The notes beneath the pieces are model-generated. The model saw nothing but the letters and a program-made list of their open reading frames with translations. It was not told where the DNA came from and ran no database searches. From assembly GCF_002245655.1 (NCBI RefSeq), contig NZ_NOIH01000014.1, positions 1-64,000 on the forward strand: 64,000 bases of DNA, written 5' to 3'. The position numbers and the translations under genes are program-made. Below, piece after piece: positions 26,103 through 36,227 of this stretch. This DNA is from Thauera propionica (lineage in GTDB: Bacteria > Pseudomonadota > Gammaproteobacteria > Burkholderiales > Rhodocyclaceae). The stretch's first letter is position 1. Every line of letters begins with the position of its first letter.

Positions 26103-27098
26103 TTACTGCCAGGGATTCGGCTTCGGCGTCGCGTTGGACGACGGCGGCAGGATCGGCATCACGAAGGTCGGCTGGTCGCCGGTCAGCGTCTTCAGGAAGG
26201 CGACGATGTCGGAGATCTCCTGTTCGCTGTACTTGCGACCCAGTTGCAGGCGGCCCATGAGCTCCACCGCCTGTTCCAGCGTCGCGGCTTCGCCGTCGTG
26301 GAAGTACGGGTAGGTGAGCTCCACGTTGCGCAGTGTGGGCACCTTGAAGTTCATGCGGTCTTCATCCTTGCCGGTGACGCCCGCACGGCCTTCGGCCGGG
26401 TTGTTCGTCTTGTACGGCTCGAACAGACCCATCTTCTGGAACGAGGTACCGCCGGCCGCCGGACCGTTGTGGCAGGCCACGCAGCCGCTTTCCTTGAACA
26501 GGCCATAGCCGGCGAGTTCGCGGTCGTTCAGCGCCTTGTCGTCGCCCTTCAGCCACTGGTCGAACGGCGAGTTCGGCGTGACGAGGGTTTCCTCGAAGGC
26601 GGCGATCGCCTGGGTGATCTTGTCGATGTTGATGTCGGCCGAACCGAACACCGACTTGAACTCCGCCACATAGCCCGGGATGGTACGCAGCGTGCCGACG
26701 GCGAGGTCGTGGGTGAAGGCCATCTCGCCCGGGTTGGCGATCGGGCCACCGGCCTGCTCCTTCAGGTCAGCCGCACGGCCGTCCCAGAACTGCGCCACGG
26801 CCAGGCTGGAGTTCAGCACGGTCGGCGAGTTGATCGGGCCCTGCTGCCACTTGTCGCCGATCGAGGTCTTCAGGTTGTCGCTGCCGCCCATCGACAGGTT
26901 GTGACAGGAGTTGCAGGAGATGAAGCCCGAGCGCGACAGGCGCGGATCGAAATATAGCTTCTTGCCCAGCTCGACCAGTGCCGGGTTGGTGACCTTGGCC
27001 GGCTGGATCGGCTGGATCGGTTCGTCGCGAACCGACGCGGCCCAGGCGGTGCCGGCCACGGCCAGCGCGGAAGCAATCGCAATCGCCTTCAACTTCAT
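26103..27098 (-). CDS. Di-haem cytochrome c peroxidase
   Basis: A 331-residue periplasmic enzyme reducing hydrogen peroxide with electrons from cytochrome c. Signal peptide about 1-21 (AIAIASALAVAGTAWAA). Two c-type haem sites: CNSCH (about 62-66) and CVACH (about 208-212). Methionine and histidine ligands around GEMAFTHDLAVG and the C-terminal HDGEAATLEQAVELMGRLQLGR match bacterial CcpA. An FNR-type box and an Irr-type palindrome precede it, so it is probably induced at low oxygen and tied to iron/haem status. Confidence 0.95.
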   Translation of the reverse strand: MKLKAIAIASALAVAGTAWAASVRDEPIQPIQPAKVTNPALVELGKKLYFDPRLSRSGFISCNSCHNLSMGGSDNLKTSIGDKWQQGPINSPTVLNSSLAVAQFWDGRAADLKEQAGGPIANPGEMAFTHDLAVGTLRTIPGYVAEFKSVFGSADINIDKITQAIAAFEETLVTPNSPFDQWLKGDDKALNDRELAGYGLFKESGCVACHNGPAAGGTSFQKMGLFEPYKTNNPAEGRAGVTGKDEDRMNFKVPTLRNVELTYPYFHDGEAATLEQAVELMGRLQLGRKYSEQEISDIVAFLKTLTGDQPTFVMPILPPSSNATPKPNPWQ

Positions 27099-27139
27099 GG
27101 TGTTCTCCTTGCTTGATTGAAGCCTTGTTTTGAGACTGT

Positions 27140-27156
27140 TTTAGACTTGATCTAAA
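27140..27156. promoter_or_regulatory. ICE/Irr-like palindrome in peroxidase promoter
   Basis: TTTAGACTTGATCTAAA is an inverted repeat with perfect six-base arms TTTAGA/TCTAAA and a five-base spacer. It closely resembles the Irr control element TTTAGAAnnnTTCTAAA. It sits just downstream of the inferred -10 and start point of the peroxidase gene, a repressor position. Confidence 0.7.
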
Positions 27157-27166
27157 TTTGACGCCC

Positions 27167-27208
27167 ATTAGACCCGTGCTTGCAGCCGGCTTTCTTGATC
27201 CAGATCAG
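27167..27208 (-). promoter_or_regulatory. FNR/ANR-type class II promoter of peroxidase gene
   Basis: TTGATCCAGATCAG at 27195-27208 matches the FNR consensus TTGATnnnnATCAA at 9 of 10 positions. On the minus strand a -10 element TCTAAT (27172-27167) lies at the spacing expected when the activator is centred near -41.5. ANR/FNR activation of ccpA is known in Pseudomonas. Confidence 0.75.
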
Positions 27209-27333
27209 AAGTCGTGCGTGGTCCGATCGGTGGCTTCAATACGATACAAAGGCGCGTGCAGCGAACGTCTATGCTTGGCCCACTGTCTTCCAGAGGCCAC
27301 GCGACGGCCCCTCCGACCTTTCCAAACGACACA

Positions 27334-28638
27334 ATGACCCAATCCTCTCCCAACGCCCGCCACCGCGGCTTGCGCACCGGTATCGTCCTCATCGTGCTCG
27401 GCCTGGCTGCAACCGGCGCCTGGCTGGCCTGGCCGCAGCTTGTCGGCCGCAGCGATCCACTCGCCGCCTACCAGTTCGCCACCGTGCAGCGCGGCGACGT
27501 CGAAGATCTCGTGACCGCCACCGGCACGCTGCAGCCGCGCGATTATGTCGATGTCGGCGCCCAGGTTTCCGGCCAGCTCGAGAAGATCCATGTCGAGGTC
27601 GGCAGCGAGGTGAAGGAAGGCGACCTGCTCGCCGAGATCGACCCCACGGTCTACCGCGCGAGGGTCGACGCCTCGCGCGCGCAGCTGCGCAACCTGCGCG
27701 CCTCGCTGAAGGAGCGCGAGGCGCAACTCGCCCTGGCGCACATCCAGTTGCGCCGCCAGCAAGCGCTGATGGCCGAGGACGCCACCACCAAGGAGAGCCT
27801 GCAGACCGCCGAAGCAAGCGCCAAGTCGGCCGAGGCGCAGCTCGAGGCACTCGGCGCCCAGATCGAGCAGATCGAATCCACGCTGCGCGCCGACGAGGCC
27901 AACCTGCAGTACGCCCGCATCCTGTCGCCGATGAGCGGCACCGTGGTGTCGATCACCGCCCGCCAGGGCCAGACGCTCAACACCAACCAGCAGGCGCCGG
28001 TGATCCTGCGTGTTGCCGACCTCAACACCATGACGGTGCAGACCCAGGTGTCGGAAGCCGACATCAGCCGCCTCAAGCTCGGCATGGACGCCTACTTCAC
28101 GACGCTGGGCGGTGGTGGGAAGCGCTGGCAGGGCAGACTCGAGAAGATCGAACCGACGCCGACCGTGACCAACAACGTGGTGCTCTACAACGCACTGTTC
28201 GACGTGCAGAACCCCGACGGCCTGCTGATGACGCAGATGACGGCGCAGGTCTTCTTCGTCGTCGCCCAGGCGAAGGATGCCTTGCTGGTGCCGATGGCGG
28301 CGCTGGCTCAGGGCGCCATCCGGCCCGCACCGGCGGCCGGCGGCGCCCGCACCGGCGGTGGCGCGAGCGGTTCGAACAACGGCGGCGGCGAAGCCTCTGG
28401 CGCCAGTCGCACTGGCGGTCCGCGCCCTGGCACATCGCGCGCCCCACTTTCGGGCGGCACGGTCAAGGTCCTCAACGCGGGCGGCGTGCTGGAGGAACGC
28501 AAGGTGCGCATCGGCGTATCCAACCGGGTGCAGGCCCAGGTTCTGGAAGGCCTCGAGGAAGGCGAGCGCGTCGTCGCCGGCCTTGGCAGCAGTGGCGCCG
28601 AAAGCAGCAACCGTCCGCAGATGCCGCCCAGACTATGA
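27334..28638 (+). CDS. macA: MacA-type efflux adaptor (membrane fusion protein)
   Basis: A 434-residue adaptor starting [16 protein letters not shown] with one membrane span (about 15-35). Lipoyl halves flank a helical hairpin (about 95-205), followed by beta-barrel and proximal domains. Motifs [41 protein letters not shown] and [21 protein letters not shown] are MacA-like. A Gly/Ser-rich insert with Ala and Thr (about 338-385) lies in the membrane-proximal domain and is unusual. Its stop overlaps the macB start (ATGA). Link to the downstream siderophore receptor hints at siderophore export as in PvdRT-OpmQ, but macrolide or peptide export is equally possible. Confidence 0.9.
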   Translation: MTQSSPNARHRGLRTGIVLIVLGLAATGAWLAWPQLVGRSDPLAAYQFATVQRGDVEDLVTATGTLQPRDYVDVGAQVSGQLEKIHVEVGSEVKEGDLLAEIDPTVYRARVDASRAQLRNLRASLKEREAQLALAHIQLRRQQALMAEDATTKESLQTAEASAKSAEAQLEALGAQIEQIESTLRADEANLQYARILSPMSGTVVSITARQGQTLNTNQQAPVILRVADLNTMTVQTQVSEADISRLKLGMDAYFTTLGGGGKRWQGRLEKIEPTPTVTNNVVLYNALFDVQNPDGLLMTQMTAQVFFVVAQAKDALLVPMAALAQGAIRPAPAAGGARTGGGASGSNNGGGEASGASRTGGPRPGTSRAPLSGGTVKVLNAGGVLEERKVRIGVSNRVQAQVLEGLEEGERVVAGLGSSGAESSNRPQMPPRL

Positions 28639-30623
28639 AGGCCGAACGTCTTCCACCGCTGGATTCGACCGCGTCGTCCACGCCCGCGTCGACCACCACG
28701 GCGCCGCTGATCGCACTGCAGGGCATCACGCGCAGCTTTCGCAACGGAGAGGTCGAGACCCAGGTGCTGCACGGCATAGACCTCGAGATCCACCCCGGTG
28801 AGTTCGTTGCTATCGTCGGCGCCTCCGGTTCGGGCAAGTCGACGCTGATGAACATCCTCGGCTGCCTCGACCGTCCGACCAGCGGCACCTACCGCTTCAT
28901 GGGCGAGGACGTCGCCGGCTTCGACCGTGACGCGCTTGCGCGGGTGCGGCGCGAGGCCTTCGGCTTCGTGTTCCAGAGCTACAACCTGATCGGCGGTGCC
29001 ACCGCGCGCGAGAACGTCGAGGTCCCGGCCGTGTATTCCGGCATGCCGCCCGACGAACGCCACCAGCGCGCGTCCGAACTGCTGTCGACGCTGGGGCTGG
29101 CCGAACGTGTCCACCACCGCCCCAACCAGCTCTCGGGCGGTCAGCAGCAACGCGTGTCGATCGCGCGCGCACTGATGAACGGCGGTCGCATCATCCTCGC
29201 CGACGAGCCGACCGGCGCGCTCGACAGCAAGAGCGGCGCCGAGGTCATGAAGCTGCTGCGCGAGCTGTCCGCCGCCGGCCACACCATCGTGCTGATCACG
29301 CACGAGCGCGAGGTCGCCGAGCAGGCGCAACGCATCATCGAGATCCGTGACGGCCGCATCGTCGCCGACCCCGGCCCGCGCCTGCCGCAGGCCCCTGAGC
29401 CCGACTTCGCCCCGCACATCGATCGCACCTCGCCGCTGTCGGACGTCGTCGAGGCCACCCGCACCGCGCTGCGGGCGCTGCGGGCCAACCTGTTCCGCGC
29501 CATCCTGACGCTGCTCGGCATCGTCATCGGCGTGGCCTCCGTAATCGCCATGCTCGCAATCGGTGACGGTGCCAAGCAGAAGGTCATCGACCAGGTCAGC
29601 GCGATGGGCACCAACCTGCTCACGATCCGCCCCGGGGCGCCCAATACGCGCGGGCGGGACGCGCCCGCGACGCTGGTGATCGAGGACGTGCAGGCCATCG
29701 CCGAACTGCCGAACGTGCTCGCCTCGGTCCCCGAGCAAGGGGGCACGATTACGGTGCGCACCGGCAACGTCGACCACCGCACCAGCGTCAATGCCACCTC
29801 GGCCGACTACGTCGTCGCGCGCAACTGGGCGCCCGCCGCCGGCACCTTCTTCAGCGCCGAGGACGAGGCGCGCTACGCCACGGTCGCCGTGCTCGGGCAG
29901 ACGGTGGCCCGGGCCCTGTTCCCGGCCGGTGACGGCATCGGCCAGTTCGTGCTGGTGAACAACATCCCCTTCCAGGTGGTCGGCGTGATGACACCCAAGG
30001 GCGCCACGCCCTGGGGGCAGGACCAGGACGACATCGTGTTCGTGCCCTACACCACCGGCAGCCTGCGCATCACCGGCCAGCGCTTCCTGCGCAACGTCAC
30101 GGTGGCGGTGGAGGACGTCGCGCAGATCGACGACACCCAGGCCGAGGTCACGAGCCTGCTGCTGGCACGCCACGGCGTCGAGGATTTCCAGATCCGAAAC
30201 ATGGCCTCGGTGATCGACACCGTGTCCGAGACGCAGAACACGCTCACCATCCTGCTCGGCACGGTGGCGGCGATCTCGCTGCTGGTAGGCGGCATCGGCG
30301 TCATGAACATCATGCTGGTGTCGGTGACCGAGCGCACGCGCGAGATCGGCATCCGCATGGCGACCGGCGCACGCATGAAGAACATCCTGCAGCAGTTCCT
30401 GATCGAAGCGCTGGTCGTGTCCGCCGTCGGCGGGCTGATCGGGGTGGCGGTCGGGCTGGGCAGTGCGGCGATCATCGCGCGCTTCGGCACCGCGGTGCAG
30501 TACTCGCTGACGCCAGTCGTGCTCGCCTTCAGCTGCGCCTTCCTCACCGGCCTCATCTTCGGCTACCTGCCGGCGCGCAAGGCCGCCCGGCTCGATCCCG
30601 TCGTCGCCCTGGCGTCGGAATGA
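28635..30623 (+). CDS. macB: MacB-type ABC efflux ATPase/permease
   Basis: A 662-residue fusion of an N-terminal ATPase (about 25-250) with a MacB permease (four spans: one near 288-310, three near 540-655). Walker [10 protein letters not shown], signature [15 protein letters not shown], Walker [14 protein letters not shown]-loop THERE. C-terminal motif [20 protein letters not shown] is typical. The frame is open upstream to 27180 but that part is a shadow of macA; the start [15 protein letters not shown] overlaps the macA stop. Works as a dimer with MacA and the NodT-type channel that follows. Confidence 0.94.
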   Translation: MKAERLPPLDSTASSTPASTTTAPLIALQGITRSFRNGEVETQVLHGIDLEIHPGEFVAIVGASGSGKSTLMNILGCLDRPTSGTYRFMGEDVAGFDRDALARVRREAFGFVFQSYNLIGGATARENVEVPAVYSGMPPDERHQRASELLSTLGLAERVHHRPNQLSGGQQQRVSIARALMNGGRIILADEPTGALDSKSGAEVMKLLRELSAAGHTIVLITHEREVAEQAQRIIEIRDGRIVADPGPRLPQAPEPDFAPHIDRTSPLSDVVEATRTALRALRANLFRAILTLLGIVIGVASVIAMLAIGDGAKQKVIDQVSAMGTNLLTIRPGAPNTRGRDAPATLVIEDVQAIAELPNVLASVPEQGGTITVRTGNVDHRTSVNATSADYVVARNWAPAAGTFFSAEDEARYATVAVLGQTVARALFPAGDGIGQFVLVNNIPFQVVGVMTPKGATPWGQDQDDIVFVPYTTGSLRITGQRFLRNVTVAVEDVAQIDDTQAEVTSLLLARHGVEDFQIRNMASVIDTVSETQNTLTILLGTVAAISLLVGGIGVMNIMLVSVTERTREIGIRMATGARMKNILQQFLIEALVVSAVGGLIGVAVGLGSAAIIARFGTAVQYSLTPVVLAFSCAFLTGLIFGYLPARKAARLDPVVALASE

Positions 30624-32053
30624 AACAGAACGCCCCGCACATGCACTCCCTTCACGCCCACCCTCACCCTACCCACACCCCCATCGGAAAGCGCGTCGCG
30701 CTCGCCCTTCTCGCCGCAGGTGTCCTGGGCGGCTGCGCCATCACCGAGCCGGTCGTGCGCCCCGAACTCGCGCTGCCCGATCAGTGGTCCGAGGCCGCAT
30801 CCGGCACCGCAGCGAAGCTTCCTGACACCTGGTGGCAGGGCTTCGGCTCGCCGCAGCTCGACGCACTGGTCGCCGAGGCCCTGCTCGCCGCGCCCGACCT
30901 GCTGATCCAGGCCGAGCGCGTGGTACAGGCCGAACTGGCATTGCGCCAGGCCGGCGCCTCGTTGCTGCCCTCGCTGTCGCTCGCCGGCGGCAGCGGCGTG
31001 CAGAGCGCGGAAGGTGACGAATCCGGCTCGACCAGCGTCAACCTAAACGCACGCTATGAAGTCGATCTGTGGGGCCGCCTGGCCGCAAGCCGAGACGCAA
31101 GCCGCGCCAACCTCGCAGCGACGCGCTTCGACCACGACGCGGCGCGCCTGTCGATGGCGGCCAACGTTGCCACGCTGTGGTTCCAAAGCCTGGCGCTCGA
31201 GGAACGCGTCGACATCGCGCGCCAGAACCTGACGATCGCCGAACGCGTGCTGCGCGTCGTGCAGGCGCGCTACGACAACGGTGCCGCGTCGGCGCTGGAG
31301 CTCAGCCAGCAGCGCAGCACGGTGCTGAACCAGCGCAAGGCCATCGAGCCACTCGAAGTCAGCCTGCGCCAGACGCGCTCGGCGCTTGCCACCCTGCTCG
31401 GGCGCAACCCGCAAGCCGGCTTCATCGCTGGCGAACGCCTTGCCGGGCTGCAGGTGCCCGCCGTCGGCGCCGGCCTGCCGTCCGAGCTGCTGCGGCGTCG
31501 TCCCGACATCGCCGCGAGCGAAGCCGGCCTCGCCGCCGCCGCCGCCAACCTGGCCGCAGCGCGCGGGGCGCTGCTGCCCAGCATCAGCCTGTCGGCCGGC
31601 GCTGCGACCAGCAGCGCGGAGTTGCTGTCGTTGGTCGGACGCAACAGCGTGCTCTCGCTGTCGGCCTCGCTGCTGCAGACGATCTTCGACGGTGGCCGCC
31701 TCGCTGCCGACGTCGACATCCAGCGCTCACGCCAGCGCGAGCTGGTCGAGACTCACCGCCGCACCGTGCTCGCCGCGCTGAAGGAAGTCGAGGACGCACT
31801 CGCCGACAGCGCCCGCGATGCTAACCAGGAAGCAGCCCAGCGCGAGATCCTGGCCGAAGCACAGCGCAGCCTGCGCCTGGCCGAACTGCGCTACCGCGAA
31901 GGCGCCGACAGCCTGCTGACCGTGCTGGATGCACAACGCACGCTTTTCTCCGCACAGGACCAACTGGCGCAGCTGCGGCTAGCGCGGCTGACGGACGCGG
32001 TCAACCTCTACAAAGCGCTCGGTGGCGGCTGGCAGGCGCCGAGCGACGGCTAG
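30620..32053 (+). CDS. NodT/TolC-type outer-membrane efflux lipoprotein
   Basis: A 477-residue outer-membrane channel. The lipobox LGGC at about residues 34-37 ([14 protein letters not shown]) predicts lipid attachment. Then two OEP repeats (about 60-260 and 270-470); [22 protein letters not shown] and [35 protein letters not shown] are characteristic. The start overlaps the macB stop (ATGA), completing a three-gene tripartite pump. It could also serve the RND pump at 56-60 kb, which lacks its own channel gene. Confidence 0.93.
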   Translation: MKQNAPHMHSLHAHPHPTHTPIGKRVALALLAAGVLGGCAITEPVVRPELALPDQWSEAASGTAAKLPDTWWQGFGSPQLDALVAEALLAAPDLLIQAERVVQAELALRQAGASLLPSLSLAGGSGVQSAEGDESGSTSVNLNARYEVDLWGRLAASRDASRANLAATRFDHDAARLSMAANVATLWFQSLALEERVDIARQNLTIAERVLRVVQARYDNGAASALELSQQRSTVLNQRKAIEPLEVSLRQTRSALATLLGRNPQAGFIAGERLAGLQVPAVGAGLPSELLRRRPDIAASEAGLAAAAANLAAARGALLPSISLSAGAATSSAELLSLVGRNSVLSLSASLLQTIFDGGRLAADVDIQRSRQRELVETHRRTVLAALKEVEDALADSARDANQEAAQREILAEAQRSLRLAELRYREGADSLLTVLDAQRTLFSAQDQLAQLRLARLTDAVNLYKALGGGWQAPSDG

Positions 32054-32151
32054 CCCGAAGCGGCTGCCACGGCCGAGCACTGCCCGGTACTGATCCGGCA
32101 CACTCCTCAGCCATCCGGCCCACGCACATAGCGATGGTTTGCATGTTGTAT

Positions 32152-32169
32152 TAATGCGAACTCTTCTCA
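32152..32169. promoter_or_regulatory. Weak Fur-like box in receptor leader
   Basis: TAATGCGAACTCTTCTCA resembles betaproteobacterial Fur sites of the AATGCGAATnATTCTCA type; it shares TAATGCGAA with the site before hemP except at the last base. It lies about 350 bases ahead of the receptor start, so it would need a long leader transcript. Confidence 0.5.
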
Positions 32170-32192
32170 GTCGCGTTGACACATGCAGCTCT

Positions 32193-32210
32193 CTTACTGA
32201 GAATAGTAAG
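32193..32210. repeat. Inverted repeat CTTACT-n6-AGTAAG
   Basis: Six-base perfect arms with a six-base spacer, 24 bases after the Fur-like site. AT-rich against the local background. A possible second operator; no matching regulator identified. Confidence 0.45.
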
Positions 32211-32476
32211 CATCTGCAACAGCAGAGGTGGGATAGGTCGTCTGCGCTTCGCCACACGATCGATTTCCCGCCCTAGCCAGCCACTCCGCGACGTCGGATC
32301 AGCCAGCCAAGCCAGCCCTTCATCGCTTGACCCGGGGATCCGTACGTCCGATCACGGCGCACGCCACGAGCTGCTCGCCGTCTTCCCGCTCGACGCGGGC
32401 ACCCACGCCATGCGGCCAGCCGTGCCGGCGTGAGCCGCTCGGCGAACACGGACTCGACATCCCCGCCAGGCCAGGG

Positions 32477-32511
32477 CTGATCACCCGAACGTTCTCGCAA
32501 CCCGTGATCAG
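32477..32511 (+). repeat. Inverted repeat next to receptor ribosome-binding site
   Basis: CTGATCAC (32477-32484) and GTGATCAG (32504-32511) are perfect eight-base arms around a 19-base loop. The downstream arm abuts the purine stretch GGAAAA that precedes the receptor ATG, so the stem could restrain translation initiation. Confidence 0.5.
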
Positions 32512-32520
32512 GAAAACTCG

Positions 32521-34863
32521 ATGTCCATGAAGAACCCTCACGCCAGGCAGCCCGCATCGCTGCGCAAGCGCCCCGCCGCCATTGCCCTTGGCCTGTCGAC
32601 TGCCGTGCTGATGCCGATGGCCGCCATCGCGCAGGAGCAGAAACCCGCCGACGAATCCAAGCTGGAGACCGTTAACGTCGTCAGCACTGCGCTCGAAGCC
32701 AACCCGAATGCCGAACCGGGCGTGCCCTACAAGGCGAAATACTCGGGCGACGAGCGCCACAAGCGTGCACTGGCCGATACGGCCCAGAACATCCAGGTCC
32801 TGACCAAAGCCCAGATCGAAGACTCCGGCTACACCGACCTGCGCGAGATCCTCGACGCCCAGCCCGGCATCACTCTCGGCACCGGCGAGAACGGCAACGC
32901 CTTCGGCGATCGCTACATCATCCGCGGCCAGGAGGCCCGCAGCGACGTCTTCGTCGACGGCCTGCGCGACCCCGGCATGACCATCCGCGAAAGCTTCGCC
33001 ACCGAACAGGTCGAAATCTCCAAGGGCCCGAACTCCAGCTTCGCCGGCCGCGGCACCTCGGGCGGCGCGGTCAACTCGGTGACCAAGCAGGCCACCACCG
33101 ACTACTCCTACACCCGCCTGTCGACCGGCTTCGGCACCGACAAGCACACCCGTCTGACGCTGGACACCAACCAGGTCGTCAACGAAGACCTCGCCGTGCG
33201 TGCCAACCTGCTGTACGGCTACGAGGAAGTGCCCGACCGCGCCCCGACCGACCGCGAGCGCAAGGGCCTGGCGCTGTCCGGTTTCTGGACCCCGACCGAC
33301 GACCTCGACATCACGCTCGATTACTACGGCCTCGACGCGGACGACAACCCGGACATGGGCGGTTTCCTGGTGGGCGCCCTGCCCAATCGCAAGCCGGCCA
33401 AGAACGTCCCCGTCTATGCGCAAAAGCAGGATTTCCTCAGCTCCGACGTCGACATCTTTACCGCACGCCTGCGCTACCAGTTCGACCAGGACACGCGCAT
33501 CACCAACCTGACGCGTTTCGGTCAGGCCGACAACGGCTACGTGACGACTGGTGCCCGCTCCGGCACCTTCGGTCGCAACGACCCGAACGCTGGCGCGTCG
33601 ACGATCACCCTCAGCACCCACAACGGCTGGCAAGAAGTCGACTATTTCGTCAACCAGACCAACCTTCACCTGGACCGGGTCATCGGCGGCCTGAAGCACG
33701 AGTTCATCTTTGGTCTCGAGTACTCCAAGCACAGCGTGCTGAACGGCGTCTATAACATCACGAATTCGGGCCAGAACTGCATCACCGGCAACACCGCGAC
33801 ATCGAACAACGCCTGGTGCGCAACGGATGCGAGCGGCGCGGAGGTGAACGGCCTGAACACGCTGATGAACCGTCGCATCTCCAAAGGCGACTGGGATATC
33901 GACTGGAACGTCAAGACCGTGTCGCTGTCGGCCATGGACACGGTCGACCTGACCGACAAATGGACCGCTTTCGCCGGCCTGCGCTGGGATCGCTACGACT
34001 ACGACACGACCGCCATCTCGCGCGGTGTATCGACCGACTACGCGTACTCCGACAGCCTGTGGAACGGCCACCTCGGCCTGACCTACAAGTTCCGTCCGGA
34101 TGCCAATATCTACATCAGCTACGCCACCGCCAGCGACATCAACGGTGGCGAATCCGACGTCGGCTCCAGCTGCGGCTACGGCGGCATCTGCGTGGATAAC
34201 GCAAACGGGGTCGAGATCGCCGACAGCAAGCCGGAGAAGACCCAGAGCATCGAGCTCGGCACGAAGTGGAACCTGATGGGCGAAAAGCTGCTGCTGTCCG
34301 CCGCGCTGTTCCAGATCACCAAGTCCGACGTGATGGAATCGGCACCGAGCGGTAGCGGCTACGAGTCCACCGGCGCGCTCAACACCGGCAAGAACCGTGT
34401 GCGCGGTCTCGAACTGGCCCTGACCGGCATGATCACGCCCAAGCTGACCGGCCAGGCCGGCGTGGCCTTCATGAAGTCGAAGATCCTCGAGTCGAACGTC
34501 GCTGCGAATGAAGGCAAGGTGCTCAGCAACTTCGCCGACAACACCGCCTTCCTCCAGCTGAAGTATCAGGCGACCGACAAGTTCTCCTTCGGGGGTGCAG
34601 CCAAGTACGAAGGCAAGAAATACGCCGGTCAACCTGACTCGGCCGCCGGCTTCGACGACCAGGGCCGTTACAGCCAACCGATCCCGTCATACACCGTGCT
34701 CGACCTGTTCGCCACCTACCGCATCAACAAGAACATGGACGTGCGCCTGAACGTGGGCAACGTGACCGACAAGGACTACTACGTTGCTGGTTACCGTTCG
34801 GGTTCCTTCCTCTACAAGGGTGACGCACGCAACGCCCGCGTGACCCTGAACTATGACTTCTGA
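32521..34863 (+). CDS. TonB-dependent catecholate-type siderophore receptor (Fiu/BfrD-like)
   Basis: A 780-residue outer-membrane receptor. Signal peptide about 1-38 (ALGLSTAVLMPMAAIAQ), TonB box near ETVNVVST (about 49-56), plug domain about 70-190 with the siderophore-receptor pattern GDRYIIRGQEARSDVFVDGLRD, and a 22-strand barrel ending in RVTLNYDF, a proper terminal aromatic. It resembles Fiu/PiuA receptors for catechol-type iron chelates, and PiuC, the usual neighbour of PiuA, lies 2.5 kb downstream. The four cysteines at about 420-435 and 545-560 (GQNCITG, AWCATD, SSCGYGGICVD) may form loop disulphides. Substrate not determined. Confidence 0.92.
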   Translation: MSMKNPHARQPASLRKRPAAIALGLSTAVLMPMAAIAQEQKPADESKLETVNVVSTALEANPNAEPGVPYKAKYSGDERHKRALADTAQNIQVLTKAQIEDSGYTDLREILDAQPGITLGTGENGNAFGDRYIIRGQEARSDVFVDGLRDPGMTIRESFATEQVEISKGPNSSFAGRGTSGGAVNSVTKQATTDYSYTRLSTGFGTDKHTRLTLDTNQVVNEDLAVRANLLYGYEEVPDRAPTDRERKGLALSGFWTPTDDLDITLDYYGLDADDNPDMGGFLVGALPNRKPAKNVPVYAQKQDFLSSDVDIFTARLRYQFDQDTRITNLTRFGQADNGYVTTGARSGTFGRNDPNAGASTITLSTHNGWQEVDYFVNQTNLHLDRVIGGLKHEFIFGLEYSKHSVLNGVYNITNSGQNCITGNTATSNNAWCATDASGAEVNGLNTLMNRRISKGDWDIDWNVKTVSLSAMDTVDLTDKWTAFAGLRWDRYDYDTTAISRGVSTDYAYSDSLWNGHLGLTYKFRPDANIYISYATASDINGGESDVGSSCGYGGICVDNANGVEIADSKPEKTQSIELGTKWNLMGEKLLLSAALFQITKSDVMESAPSGSGYESTGALNTGKNRVRGLELALTGMITPKLTGQAGVAFMKSKILESNVAANEGKVLSNFADNTAFLQLKYQATDKFSFGGAAKYEGKKYAGQPDSAAGFDDQGRYSQPIPSYTVLDLFATYRINKNMDVRLNVGNVTDKDYYVAGYRSGSFLYKGDARNARVTLNYDF

Positions 34864-34879
34864 GTCGTAGCGCTTTTCC

Positions 34880-34920
34880 CGGCCGGGCCGCGCCTCAGCG
34901 TGCAGCCCGGCCGTTTTCGT
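34880..34920 (+). terminator. Rho-independent terminator after siderophore receptor
   Basis: CGGCCGGGC pairs with GCCCGGCCG and is followed by TTTTCGTTTT, 16 bases after the receptor stop. Strong stem with a good T-run. Confidence 0.92.
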
Positions 34921-34993
34921 TTTGAACACTTTTGCCTGACTGACATTCCGCACAATTGGTCGGCGAGCCGACCCTCCGAGAGACGGAGCAACC

Positions 34994-36169
34994 ATGCACG
35001 CCCAACCCACGCTTCACCTCGATCCCCCGCGTTTCAGCATCTCGCGTCGCCGCGCCCTTCAGACCCTGGCCGCCGGCACGGCAAGCATCGTCATGCCGCG
35101 ACTGGCCCAGGCCGGACCGAGCGGGACACGCGCGGTCGTTGGGGCCGCCTGGCGCGGTCCGCGCGAGACCGACCCGAACTTCGCCGGCACCCTGATCGCC
35201 GACTGGGAGGCGCGCAAGCTCGGCTTCGGCTATGCGGTGCCGCTCCCGAGCCGGCCGCACGGACTGATGGCCGAGCCCGGTGGCGGGCTGCTGGTGTGCA
35301 GTGCCCGGCCCGGCACCTGGATGCTGCGTTGCGATGCGCAGGGCAAGGTGGTGCAGCAGATCGACGTGCAGGAAGAAGGTATGTGCCGTCTGGGCGGCCA
35401 TGTCATCGCCTCGGCGGATGGCGAGCGCCTGTACACCACCGAAACCGATTTCCGAAGCGGCAAGGGCAGGATCGGCGTGCGCGACCGCCGCAGCCTGCGC
35501 AAGCTCGCCGAATGGGACACCCACGGTCTCGACCCGCACCAGCTGCTGCTCGACGCCCAGGGCCACCTGTTCGTCGCCAATGGCGGCATTCCGCGCACGC
35601 TGAGCGACAAGAAGGTCGACCTCCACCGCATGGACGCCTCGCTGGTGCGCATCGACACCGCCAACGGCGCCCTGCTCGGCCACTGGCGCATCGACGACCC
35701 GCGGCTGAGCCTGCGCCACATGGCCTGGAGCCGCCCGCCGCAGGACGGCGATGCCTTGCTCGGCATCGCGATGCAGGCCGAACACGACCTCGAGGCCGAC
35801 CGTCGTCGCGCCCCGATCCTGGCCGTGTTCGATGGCGAGCACCTGAGCGTCCCGACGCAGGAGAACGACGGCATCGGCTACGCTGGCGACATCGCCCCGG
35901 CGCTGCATGACGGCTTCGCGCTCTCCAGCCACCAGGCCGACGTCACCAACCTGTGGCACCCCGGTCTGCCCGAGAAGATGCGGCCCATCGTGCAGCTCAA
36001 GGCGTCCTATGCACTGGCCGGCTGGCACGGCCCGCAGGACGGCGGCGGCGTGCTGGTCGCCACCGCCTACGGACTGGGCCGCTGGCATCCGAGCGCACCC
36101 GCCAACCTGCTCGCGTGGCCGGAGCCGATGGCGCTCGACAATCACTGGATCCTGATCGAGGAAGCCTGA
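34994..36169 (+). CDS. DUF1513 periplasmic protein, Tat signal
   Basis: A 391-residue protein with a twin-arginine-type leader (SISRRRALQTLAAGTASIVMP, about 15-35). The rest resembles a beta-propeller: repeated PHGLMAEPGGGLLVCSARPG, GHVIASADGERLYTTETDF and LDPHQLLLDAQGHLFVANGG, as in DUF1513. In many proteobacteria DUF1513 sits at the end of an imelysin/di-haem oxidoreductase iron cluster; those partners are missing here, and it lies between a siderophore receptor and a flavin oxidase instead. Periplasmic iron handling is inferred from context only. Confidence 0.85.
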   Translation: MHAQPTLHLDPPRFSISRRRALQTLAAGTASIVMPRLAQAGPSGTRAVVGAAWRGPRETDPNFAGTLIADWEARKLGFGYAVPLPSRPHGLMAEPGGGLLVCSARPGTWMLRCDAQGKVVQQIDVQEEGMCRLGGHVIASADGERLYTTETDFRSGKGRIGVRDRRSLRKLAEWDTHGLDPHQLLLDAQGHLFVANGGIPRTLSDKKVDLHRMDASLVRIDTANGALLGHWRIDDPRLSLRHMAWSRPPQDGDALLGIAMQAEHDLEADRRRAPILAVFDGEHLSVPTQENDGIGYAGDIAPALHDGFALSSHQADVTNLWHPGLPEKMRPIVQLKASYALAGWHGPQDGGGVLVATAYGLGRWHPSAPANLLAWPEPMALDNHWILIEEA

Positions 36170-36227
36170 TCCACCGGGTACCGGAGCCTGCCGTCGGCGG
36201 CGCCCCGGTCACAGCAGGGCATATCGA

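Larger units (their letters stand above)
32054..32520. other. 467-bp leader region of siderophore receptor gene
   Basis: No convincing gene in this gap; frames present lack protein-like composition. It holds a Fur-like site (32152-32169), an inverted repeat CTTACT-n6-AGTAAG (32193-32210), tandem AGCCAGCC units around 32275-32315, and a stem near the ribosome-binding region (32477-32511). The long leader suggests regulation of the receptor at several levels. Confidence 0.55.

Noticed and set aside
32176-32433. 85-codon plus-strand frame in the receptor leader
   Set aside because: No ribosome-binding site, no protein-like pattern, and it spans regulatory repeats; treated as non-coding.
32320-34677. 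785-codon minus-strand frame opposite the siderophore receptor
   Set aside because: Shadow of the receptor gene, which has signal peptide, plug, barrel and terminal phenylalanine.
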